NCBI GenBank assembly: GCA_000242815.2
Contig: AHHB01000040.1
Location: 85,152 to 149,151, forward strand
DNA from: Janthinobacterium lividum PAMC 25724
GTDB lineage: Bacteria > Pseudomonadota > Gammaproteobacteria > Burkholderiales > Burkholderiaceae_D
Direction of reading: 5' to 3'
DNA length: 64,000 bases
Both the position numbers and the translations under genes were made by a program. The first letter of the stretch is position 1. Each line of letters starts with the position of its first letter. This document shows positions 27,553-34,755 of this stretch, one piece after another. Below the pieces are notes generated by a model that was not told the origin of the DNA, did not search any database, and saw nothing but the letters and a program-made list of their open reading frames with translations.

Positions 27553-28794
27553 TTAGCGGGCGCTACTTTGGGCGGCAGGAGCAGTCGGCGCGACTAGCGC
27601 GGCGGCATGACGTGGGGTAACGGCCTTGTCCTGGGCCGACACGGGCTGGTTCACTTCCACTTCGGCGATCACCGACATGCCCGGCACCAGACGGCCATTG
27701 ATGGCCTTGATATCTGCCGGCTGGAAGACGATTTTCACCGGCACGCGCTGCACGATCTTGGTGAAGTTGCCGGTAGCGTTATCGGCTGGCAGCAGGGCGA
27801 ATTGTGCACCCGAGGCAGGCGCGAAGCTATCGATCGTGCCCACCAGTTTCTTGCCCGGCATGGCGTCGATAGTCACGTGCACGCTCTGGCCGCGCTGCAG
27901 GTCGGCCAACTGGGTTTCCTTGAAGTTGGCGGTGACCCAGACGTTATCTTGCACGATGGCCGTCAGTTGCTGGCCAGGCTGCACGCGCATGCCCGTTTCC
28001 AGGTTGCGCTTGCCGATGCGCCCGGCGACGGGGGCCAGGATGCGGTTGTATTGCAACTGCTGCTCGGCGTCCTTCAATTGCACGCGCAGCACGGCCACTT
28101 GCGCCTTGGCCACGTCGCGCGCGGCCTGGGCGGCGCCGATCTGCGCCTTGGCAGCCGCGGCGCTGTCACGGCGCGCGGCCAGATCGGCCACGGCACTGGA
28201 GCGGGCCGCGTTGGCGGCGTCCAGCTCCGCTTTCGAGACGGCTTTCATCTGGCTCGTATACAGCTGGCCATAACGCTCGGCATCCTGTTTCGCGCGCAAC
28301 AATTGTGCGTCCGCTTGCGCCACTTGTGCCTGGGCCGCGCTTGCTTGCGCTTGTACTTGCGCGATCTGCGCGTCGGCCTGCAACACTTGCTGCTCGGCGC
28401 TGGCAATCTGCGCGGCGATCTGCTCGGTTTTCACGCGCTGGTCGAAGGGATCGAGTTCAGCGATGACGTCGCCCTCTTTCACCATTTGATTGTCGTCGAT
28501 GAAAACCTGGGTAACGACGCCGGAAATGCGCGCCGAGACCGGGTGCACGTGGCCGGAGACATAGGCGTTTTCCGTTTCCACGAAATAGTGGCTGCGGTAC
28601 CACATGCGCGCACCGGCACCCAACGCCACCAGGACAATCAGGCCGGCAATGATTTTCACGCGCTTGTTCGGCGCTGCGGAGCTGGCGGAAGCGGCCGACG
28701 CAGGCGGGGCGGCAGGTGCAGCAGATGCGGCAGATGCGGCGGGTGGGACAGCGCTCAGCACCTTGTGCTCTGCTTGGCCTGGCTGATTGGACAT
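27553..28794 (-). CDS. HlyD-family efflux adaptor (EmrA-like)
   Basis: A 413-residue periplasmic adaptor. A Pro/Ala-rich cytoplasmic tail is followed by one membrane helix (about 50-70), a biotinyl-lipoyl-like domain (VETENAYVSGHVHPVSARISG), a long Ala/Gln-rich coiled coil (about 115-245) and the beta-barrel. It links EmrB to the outer-membrane factor. The ATG at 28794 has GGAG upstream; the frame is open to 28872 without family match. It is the first gene of the pump operon, divergent from the TetR gene. Confidence 0.92.
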   Translation of the reverse strand: MSNQPGQAEHKVLSAVPPAASAASAAPAAPPASAASASSAAPNKRVKIIAGLIVLVALGAGARMWYRSHYFVETENAYVSGHVHPVSARISGVVTQVFIDDNQMVKEGDVIAELDPFDQRVKTEQIAAQIASAEQQVLQADAQIAQVQAQASAAQAQVAQADAQLLRAKQDAERYGQLYTSQMKAVSKAELDAANAARSSAVADLAARRDSAAAAKAQIGAAQAARDVAKAQVAVLRVQLKDAEQQLQYNRILAPVAGRIGKRNLETGMRVQPGQQLTAIVQDNVWVTANFKETQLADLQRGQSVHVTIDAMPGKKLVGTIDSFAPASGAQFALLPADNATGNFTKIVQRVPVKIVFQPADIKAINGRLVPGMSVIAEVEVNQPVSAQDKAVTPRHAAALVAPTAPAAQSSAR

Positions 28795-28804
28795 ACTCGC
28801 TCCG

Positions 28805-28879
28805 GAAATGAAATTATAGAGGTTCATTATTGGACAAAGAAATACCAAAGTCAAGAAATGAAACGATTGCATTTCATTT
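28805..28879. promoter_or_regulatory. AAATGAAA dyad in the TetR/pump divergent promoter region
   Basis: The 144-bp gap between the adaptor and the TetR gene holds AAATGAAA at 28856-28863 and its mirror TTTCATTT at 28872-28879 (8-bp spacer). A further AAATGAAA is at 28805-28812. This is a natural place for the TetR operator; assignment is inferred. Confidence 0.5.
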
Positions 28880-28938
28880 TAATTTACACTACAGTACAAG
28901 CCTGCACTGACCTTACAACTGATAAAAAGACCCAGACC

Positions 28939-29658
28939 ATGTCCGATCCCGGCCTCAGCGAACCCTTGCCCAACGACACAGCATCCGACGCCGCCACCGA
29001 GGAGCCTTCCTGCTGCGGCAAGCCTGCCGGCCGGCCGCGCGCAGCCGACATGGAAGCGCGCATGGAAAACCTGCTGCACACGGCTGGCTGCCTGTTTCTG
29101 GAAAAAGGGTATGGAAAAGTAAGCCTGGAAATGATCGCCCGCGAAGCCCATGTGGCAGTGCGCACGATTTATGTGAAATTTGGCGGCAAGGCCGGCTTGT
29201 TCAATGCCGTGGTGGAACAGCGCCGCGCCGCCTACTTCTCGACCATGCCCGCGCTGGAAACGGATATGCGACCCTTGTCCACCATCCTGGGCGAGTTCGG
29301 CTTACTGTTCCTGCAACTGGTCACGACGCCGGCGGCGATTCGCCTGCATCGCATGGTGGTGGCCGAAGCGGCCACACAGCCGGAACTGGCAGAAACGTTT
29401 TACAAGGTGGGACCGGGACAGACACGCGACATGCTGAGCAAGTTTTTCAGCCGTCCCGACATCGCGCCGCTGTTTCGCGCGGAGTTGACGCCATCGATCC
29501 TGGCGCTACACCTGCTCAATTGCCTGCTCGAAGATCAGATGTCGCGCCTGCTGTTTACGCCGCAGACGCAAGCCGATGTGGTGCAGCTGCGCGCCAAGGT
29601 AGCGCTCAGCCTGGACCTGTTCCTGCGCGGCACCTTGCGTCAGCCGCACGTGGCCTGA
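28939..29658 (+). CDS. TetR/AcrR-family transcriptional regulator
   Basis: A 239-residue regulator with an N-terminal TetR helix-turn-helix (about 40-95: FLEKGYGKVSLEMIAREAHV...TIYVKFGGKAGLFNAVVE) and a variable helical ligand-binding C-terminus. The N-terminal 30 residues are a polar extension containing CCGKPAGRPR. It is transcribed divergently from the EmrAB-type pump and probably represses it until a ligand binds. The ATG at 28939 is the first with a sensible family N-terminus; the much longer open frame upstream reads through the antisense of the adaptor. Confidence 0.93.
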   Translation: MSDPGLSEPLPNDTASDAATEEPSCCGKPAGRPRAADMEARMENLLHTAGCLFLEKGYGKVSLEMIAREAHVAVRTIYVKFGGKAGLFNAVVEQRRAAYFSTMPALETDMRPLSTILGEFGLLFLQLVTTPAAIRLHRMVVAEAATQPELAETFYKVGPGQTRDMLSKFFSRPDIAPLFRAELTPSILALHLLNCLLEDQMSRLLFTPQTQADVVQLRAKVALSLDLFLRGTLRQPHVA

Positions 29659-29666
29659 CGCGCGAT

Positions 29667-30821
29667 TCAGCCGGGGCGGCCACCCTCTTCTTGCATCGCC
29701 GCTTCCGCACGCTCATCGCTGAAGCCCAGCGCACGCAGGAAGGGCTGGGCCGCCGACGGGCCCTCCAGACTCAGTGCAGACTCTCTTTCATCAAGGCGCC
29801 GCGAGCCGTAACACATCAGGTCGAACGAAGTTTCAAAGCGCTGCGCCAAGAAGTAGGTAAGGAAGTAATCGATGGAAAACGCCACCTGGCCATCGACCAA
29901 CAGCAGCAAGCCATGCGCATGCAGCGGCGCCAGCCAGTCCCTTGGCGCCACGTTCCAACCCTTTACGCCACAATAATCGCTGGTAAAACGCTGCAGTTCC
30001 GCTTCGCCGAGAAACACGGTCTTGGCTTCGAACATCACGAACGCCAGTTCGATCAGGAATGCGCGCACATCGGCAGCCACGCCCTGCTGCGCGTCCGATT
30101 TACCCAGCAAGCCGTCAAAATAGGCGCGTTCGCTTGCCAGTTGCGGCAGCAAAGTGGCAAACACATACTCGGCATCCAACTGCCCCGTTTCCTGGCCATT
30201 CGGCGTGTACAGTACCGACAGCGCGAAGTTCTTGCTCACTTCGTCGAACTCGCGCAGCGACACCGTCCACGGCCTGCCCGGCGCCTCGCCATCGGCCCCG
30301 CGCGTGCCGAACTCGAGCACGGAAAACGCCGCCATCTGGCCATGCGCACCGTACAGGCTGCCGGGATTGCTCTTGAACAGAATGCCCAGCGACTTCATCA
30401 GTGAACTGGCGTCGCCCGTATGCTGGTGGCCATGAAACACGGCGTGGATATTCTTGTAGTACGCGCGCTGTTCGGCACTGGCGTGCTCATCAGCGGAGAA
30501 AAAACTGAAGCCGGCATTGCCCAGCGCCGCCGCGCCGCCCTGCTGGCCGCCGCCCGGCACCAGGTAAAAACGCGCACCGGGCAAGCTGGCCGCCTGCAGC
30601 AAGGGACGCAGGAAGTATTCGTAGACATACGGGGGCGTCGTGCCAGCACAGGCATCGAGCGCCACCAACTGGCCAGTAAAGAAAATTGCATCGATCTGCT
30701 TGCCCGCCGCCAGGATAGCGGCCACATCCTGATGCAAGGCATGCAGCATCACGGCTTGCTCTTGCTCATCAGCCCGACGCAAACGGGCATCGGCAATATG
30801 AAGGGCGGTAAACTTTTTCAT
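29667..30821 (-). CDS. Degenerate metallophosphoesterase-like protein with STAND-like C-terminal arm
   Basis: A 384-residue protein whose first 200 residues look like a calcineurin-type phosphoesterase with a damaged active site. LHIADARLR replaces HISDLHF (D11 kept, His to Arg13). FFTGQLV replaces FTGDL (Asp to Gln51). VPGGGQQGG replaces VPGNHD. FHGHQHTGD at 129-137 is intact. The stretch between the last two motifs is only about 35 residues, far shorter than usual. The C-terminal part contains VAFSIDYFLTYFLAQRF, like the C-terminal arm of NACHT/STAND NTPases, but there is no P-loop. It may be a shrunken derivative of an MPE-STAND conflict protein. The frame is intact. This origin is inference. 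Confidence 0.55.
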   Translation of the reverse strand: MKKFTALHIADARLRRADEQEQAVMLHALHQDVAAILAAGKQIDAIFFTGQLVALDACAGTTPPYVYEYFLRPLLQAASLPGARFYLVPGGGQQGGAAALGNAGFSFFSADEHASAEQRAYYKNIHAVFHGHQHTGDASSLMKSLGILFKSNPGSLYGAHGQMAAFSVLEFGTRGADGEAPGRPWTVSLREFDEVSKNFALSVLYTPNGQETGQLDAEYVFATLLPQLASERAYFDGLLGKSDAQQGVAADVRAFLIELAFVMFEAKTVFLGEAELQRFTSDYCGVKGWNVAPRDWLAPLHAHGLLLLVDGQVAFSIDYFLTYFLAQRFETSFDLMCYGSRRLDERESALSLEGPSAAQPFLRALGFSDERAEAAMQEEGGRPG

Positions 30822-30845
30822 TGTTGCAAAACTTTCTTAGGGCCT

Positions 30846-30939
30846 GTCCCGCTAGGGAGCGCCTTCTGCTGGTAGTTCATCCGGGGCGCCAGCAGGGGAT
30901 GTATTCATCTGCTGGGACAGACTCCCAGCGTAGCGGGAC
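30846..30939. repeat. Inverted repeat flanking the start of the phosphoesterase-like gene
   Basis: GTCCCGCTA-GGGAG (30846-30859) is mirrored by CTCCC-AGCG-TAGCGGGAC (30922-30939), with a nested CTGCTGG/CCAGCAG pair between them. It lies 25 bp upstream of the start at 30821. It could be a fold-back RNA or the remnant of a small mobile element. The remaining 30940-31130 holds nothing I can support. Confidence 0.6.
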
Positions 30940-31132
30940 TTGAGCGACCCACGCGCTGGCAACATTCCTGGAAAAATCACGCGCTGCTTTTGAAGCAAAA
31001 GCAAAACATGGTGACAGAGCTCCATTTTGCCATTTTCCCAGGCAACAATACTCACCAATATTCACATGCGATAGATGCGCCACAGCTTGTCCGCAGCATA
31101 CGCTGGCGAGCTCAAGGGACATCAATGGAATA

Positions 31133-31161
31133 AAAAAACCGGGAACACGTCCCGGTTTTTT
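31133..31161 (-). terminator. Terminator of the aceE-aceF-lpdA operon
   Basis: Twelve-bp stem AAAAAACCGGGA/TCCCGGTTTTTT with an ACACG loop, U-tract on either strand, just after the lpdA stop. Confidence 0.88.
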
Positions 31162-31183
31162 GATACTGAAAGTTAAGGCTTTA

Positions 31184-32968
31184 TCAGCGCTTGCGCGGTG
31201 GCGGCAAATCCGTGCACACGCCTTCGTACACTTCAGCGGCCATACCGATCGACTCGCCCAGCGTCGGGTGCGGGTGGATGGTCTTGCCGATGTCGGTGCC
31301 ATCGCAGCCCATCTCGATGGCCAGTGCGATTTCACCAATCATGTCGCCCGCATGCGTGCCAACGATGGTGCCGCCGATGATGCGATGCGTTTCTGCGTCG
31401 AACAGCAACTTGGTAAAGCCTTCTGCGCGGCCATTGGCCACGGCGCGACCCGAGGCGGCCCACGGGAAGTGGCCCTTCTCGACCTTGATGCCCTTGGCTT
31501 TCGCTTCGTCTTCCGTGATGCCGGCCCATGCCACTTCCGGGTCGGTGTAGGCGACCGACGGGATCACCTTGACATCGAAATGCGACTTCTGGCCGGCGGC
31601 AGCTTCCGCCGCCACGTGGGCTTCATGCACGGCCTTGTGCGCCAGCATCGGCTGGCCGACCAGGTCGCCGATGGCGAAGATATTGGGCACGTTGGTGCGC
31701 ATCTGGCTGTCGACGTTGATGAAACCACGCTCCGTCACTTGCACGCCGGCCTTGTCGGCGGCCAGCTTCTTGCCGTTCGGGCTGCGGCCCACGGCGACGA
31801 GCACGAGGTCGTAGATTTGCGGCGCTGGCGCAGTAGCACCCGCTTCTGCCGCTTCGAACGTGACCTTGATACCTTCCGGCAACGCCTCGACGGCGACCGT
31901 CTTGGTCTTGGTCATGATGTTGTCGAAGCGCTTCTCGTTGAACTTCTGCCACACCTTGACGGCATCGCGGTCCGCGCCCTGCATCAGGCCATCCATCATT
32001 TCGACCACGTCGATGCGCGCGCCAAACGTGGAGTACACAGTCGCCATTTCCAGGCCGATGATGCCGCCGCCGATGACCAGCATGCGTTTCGGGATCTGGC
32101 GCAATTCCAGCGCACCCGTCGAATCGACGATGCGCGGGTCTTCCGGCACGAAAGGCAGCTTTACCACGGACGAACCGGCGGCGATGATGGCTTGCTTGAA
32201 CTGCACGACCTTTTTCGAGCCGTCGGCTGCCGTCACTTCGATGTGGTTGGCGCTGAGGAACTGGCCCACGCCCGTCACCACTTGCGTCTTGCGCGCCTTG
32301 GCCATGCCGGCCAGGCCGCCCGTCATGTTCGAGATGACGCCTTCCTTGTACTTGCGTACCTGGTCGATATCGATCGTCGGCTTGGCAAACGTCACGCCCG
32401 TGTTGGACATATGCGCCGTCTCATCGATGACGGAAGCGACATGCAGCAACGCCTTCGACGGGATGCAGCCCACGTTCAGGCACACGCCGCCCAGGGTGGC
32501 GTAGCGCTCGACGATGACGGTCGACAGGCCCAGGTCGGCCGCGCGAAAGGCCGCCGAATAACCGCCAGGACCACCGCCAAGCACCATCATGTCGATATCG
32601 ATATCGACCTGGCCGCTGTAATTGCCGGCCGGGATGGCGGCGGCGGCTGGTGCGGATGGTGCGGCTGGTGCGGCTGGTGCAGCAGCTACTGCCGCTGGAG
32701 CCGGCGCCGGTGCGGCAACTGCCGCGCCTTGCGTCGCCTCTACCACCAGCAAGGCGCTGCCTTCGGCAATCTTGTCGCCGACCTTGACCTTGATTTCCTT
32801 GACGACGCCTGCGTGGGTCGACGGAATCTCCATGCTGGCCTTGTCCGATTCGACCGTGATCAGCGACTGGTCCAGCTTGATGGTGTCGCCGACCTTGACC
32901 ATCAGTTCGATCACTTCGACTTCCTTGAAGTCGCCGATATTCGGTACTTTTACCTCTACTGTGCTCAT
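31184..32968 (-). CDS. lpdA: Dihydrolipoyl dehydrogenase (E3) with N-terminal lipoyl domain
   Basis: A 594-residue E3. Residues 1-80 form a lipoyl domain with the modifiable lysine in VESDKASMEIP, followed by an Ala/Pro-rich linker (about 85-120). The flavoprotein part has the FAD loop VLGGGPGGYSAAF, the redox disulfide GGVCLNVGCIPSK, the NAD loop VIGGGIIGLE and the catalytic HPHPTLGE. It reoxidises dihydrolipoamide of the pyruvate dehydrogenase complex. The start at 32968 has AAGGAG upstream. It follows aceF by 10 bp. The fused lipoyl domain is known in betaproteobacterial PDH-type E3. Confidence 0.97.
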   Translation of the reverse strand: MSTVEVKVPNIGDFKEVEVIELMVKVGDTIKLDQSLITVESDKASMEIPSTHAGVVKEIKVKVGDKIAEGSALLVVEATQGAAVAAPAPAPAAVAAAPAAPAAPSAPAAAAIPAGNYSGQVDIDIDMMVLGGGPGGYSAAFRAADLGLSTVIVERYATLGGVCLNVGCIPSKALLHVASVIDETAHMSNTGVTFAKPTIDIDQVRKYKEGVISNMTGGLAGMAKARKTQVVTGVGQFLSANHIEVTAADGSKKVVQFKQAIIAAGSSVVKLPFVPEDPRIVDSTGALELRQIPKRMLVIGGGIIGLEMATVYSTFGARIDVVEMMDGLMQGADRDAVKVWQKFNEKRFDNIMTKTKTVAVEALPEGIKVTFEAAEAGATAPAPQIYDLVLVAVGRSPNGKKLAADKAGVQVTERGFINVDSQMRTNVPNIFAIGDLVGQPMLAHKAVHEAHVAAEAAAGQKSHFDVKVIPSVAYTDPEVAWAGITEDEAKAKGIKVEKGHFPWAASGRAVANGRAEGFTKLLFDAETHRIIGGTIVGTHAGDMIGEIALAIEMGCDGTDIGKTIHPHPTLGESIGMAAEVYEGVCTDLPPPRKR

Positions 32969-32978
32969 GAATCGCTCC

Positions 32979-34661
32979 TTACAGCAGAATTTTGCGCATG
33001 TCGGCCAGGACTTCGCCGAGGTACACGGAGAATCGCGCGCCCATCGCGCCATCGACCACGCGGTGGTCGTAGGACAGCGAAGTGCCCATCATCAAACGTG
33101 GCTGGAAGGCCTTGCCATCCCATACCGGCTTGATCGAGGCTTTCGACAGCCCCAGAATCGCCACTTCCGGCGCATTCACGATAGGCGTAAAGTGCGTGCC
33201 ACCGATGCCGCCCAGAGACGAAATGGTGAAGCTGGCGCCCTGCATGTCAGCCGGTTTCAGCTTGCCTTCGCGCGCCTGCAGCGACAATTCCGTCATTTCG
33301 CGGGCGATCTGCGAAACCGACTTCTGGTCCGCGCCCTTGATCACCGGCACCACCAGGCCATTCGGCGTGTCGGCCGCGAAGCCGATGTTGTAGTACTGCT
33401 TAAGGATCAGGTTTTCGCCCTTGGCGTCCAAGGACGCGTTGAACGCGGGGAATTTCTTCAGTGCGGCAACCGAGGCCTTGATGACAAAAGCGAGCATGGT
33501 CAACTTGGCCGCATCCTTGTTCTTCGCATTGGCCGCGTTGGTATCGACACGGAACGCTTCCAGGTCCGTCACGTCCGCTTCGTCGAATTGCGTGACGTGC
33601 GGGATCATGACCCAGTTGCGGTGCAAATTCGGACCCGAGATTTTCTTGATGCGCGACAGCGGCAGCAATTCGGTCGTGCCGAACTTGCTGAAGTCCAGCG
33701 ACGGCCATGGCAGCAAGTCCAGACCCACGCCCGAACCGGCCTTGGCGACAGGGGCAGCATTGGCAGCACCTGGTGCGGCGACAGCGCCCGACATCACGCC
33801 CTTGACGAAGTTCTGCACGTCCTCCTGGGTAATGCGCCCTTTCGGACCGGAACCGCCCACGCGGGCCAGGTCCACGCCCAGTTCGCGCGCGAACTTGCGG
33901 ATCGATGGCGACGCGTGCGCCAGTTTGCCGTTGACGGCAGGGGCTGAAGTAGCGGCAGGCGCGGCAGCAGGGGCAGCGGCTGGCGCCGAAGCAACGGCGG
34001 CGGTTGGCGCGGCGGCAGCTTGCGCGGCCGGTGCAGCAGCGGCGGCAGGGGCAGCAGCAGGAGCGGCAGCGCCACCGGTCGTTTCCACGACCAGCACCAG
34101 CGAACCCTTGGCAACCTTGTCGCCAACCTTGACTTTCAATTCTTTCACGATACCGGCGTGGCTCGATGGAATTTCCATGCTCGCCTTGTCCGATTCGACC
34201 GTCAGCAGCGACTGATCGACCTTGATCGCGTCGCCCACCTTGACCATCAATTCGATGACTTCGACTTCCTTGAAGTCGCCGATATCGGGCACGGTCACTT
34301 CGACCAGACCGCCGGCGGCTGGCGCAGGGACGGCGGCAGCTGTGGCGGCAGGTGCGGCTTCCGCAACTGGCGCGGCTGCCGGTGCAGGCGCAGCGGCGGC
34401 AGGCGCAGGCGCCGAGGCGTCGTCCGCCACTTCCAGCAGCAGCACCAGCGAACCTTCGGCGATCTTGTCGCCCACGTTGACTTTCAATTCCTTGACGACA
34501 CCGGCGTGGCTCGATGGAATTTCCATGCTGGCCTTGTCCGATTCGACCGTGATCAGGGACTGGTCTAGCTTGACCGTGTCGCCTGGCTTGACCATCAGTT
34601 CAATGATCTCGACTTCCTTGAAATCGCCGATATCCGGGACTTTGACTTCCACAATGCTCAT
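32979..34661 (-). CDS. aceF: Pyruvate dehydrogenase E2, dihydrolipoyl acetyltransferase
   Basis: A 560-residue E2 with two tandem lipoyl domains (DKASMEIPSSHAG in both), Ala/Pro-rich linkers, a peripheral subunit-binding domain (SPSIRKFARELGVDLARVGG) and a catalytic CAT domain ending in YDHRVVDGAMGARF with the active-site histidine. It transfers acetyl groups to CoA at the core of the complex. The start at 34661 follows GGAG. It lies 94 bp downstream of aceE; that gap contains a strong hairpin. Confidence 0.97.
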   Translation of the reverse strand: MSIVEVKVPDIGDFKEVEIIELMVKPGDTVKLDQSLITVESDKASMEIPSSHAGVVKELKVNVGDKIAEGSLVLLLEVADDASAPAPAAAAPAPAAAPVAEAAPAATAAAVPAPAAGGLVEVTVPDIGDFKEVEVIELMVKVGDAIKVDQSLLTVESDKASMEIPSSHAGIVKELKVKVGDKVAKGSLVLVVETTGGAAAPAAAPAAAAAPAAQAAAAPTAAVASAPAAAPAAAPAATSAPAVNGKLAHASPSIRKFARELGVDLARVGGSGPKGRITQEDVQNFVKGVMSGAVAAPGAANAAPVAKAGSGVGLDLLPWPSLDFSKFGTTELLPLSRIKKISGPNLHRNWVMIPHVTQFDEADVTDLEAFRVDTNAANAKNKDAAKLTMLAFVIKASVAALKKFPAFNASLDAKGENLILKQYYNIGFAADTPNGLVVPVIKGADQKSVSQIAREMTELSLQAREGKLKPADMQGASFTISSLGGIGGTHFTPIVNAPEVAILGLSKASIKPVWDGKAFQPRLMMGTSLSYDHRVVDGAMGARFSVYLGEVLADMRKILL

Positions 34662-34690
34662 AGCTTGCTCCGTTATTTTATTTGTCAGAT

Positions 34691-34746
34691 GGACCCGCAC
34701 ACACGCCAGGGCGGCACTTTCGCACCGCCCTGGCATCATCGGGTCC
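34691..34746 (-). other. Two-level hairpin between aceE and aceF
   Basis: An inner 10-bp stem GCCAGGGCGG/CCGCCCTGGC (34705-34714 and 34725-34734) sits inside an outer GGACCCG/CGGGTCC pair (34691-34697 and 34740-34746). No U-tract follows on the minus strand, so it is more likely an RNA-processing or stability element than a terminator. Confidence 0.65.
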
Positions 34747-34755
34747 GCACAACGA

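Noticed and set aside
27607..28938. Very long N-terminal extension of the TetR regulator
   Set aside because: It is the antisense of the HlyD-type adaptor gene; the TetR family N-terminus begins at 28939.
31184..32968. Fusion artefact of a lipoyl domain to E3
   Set aside because: E3 with an N-terminal lipoyl domain is a known arrangement in betaproteobacterial pyruvate dehydrogenase clusters.
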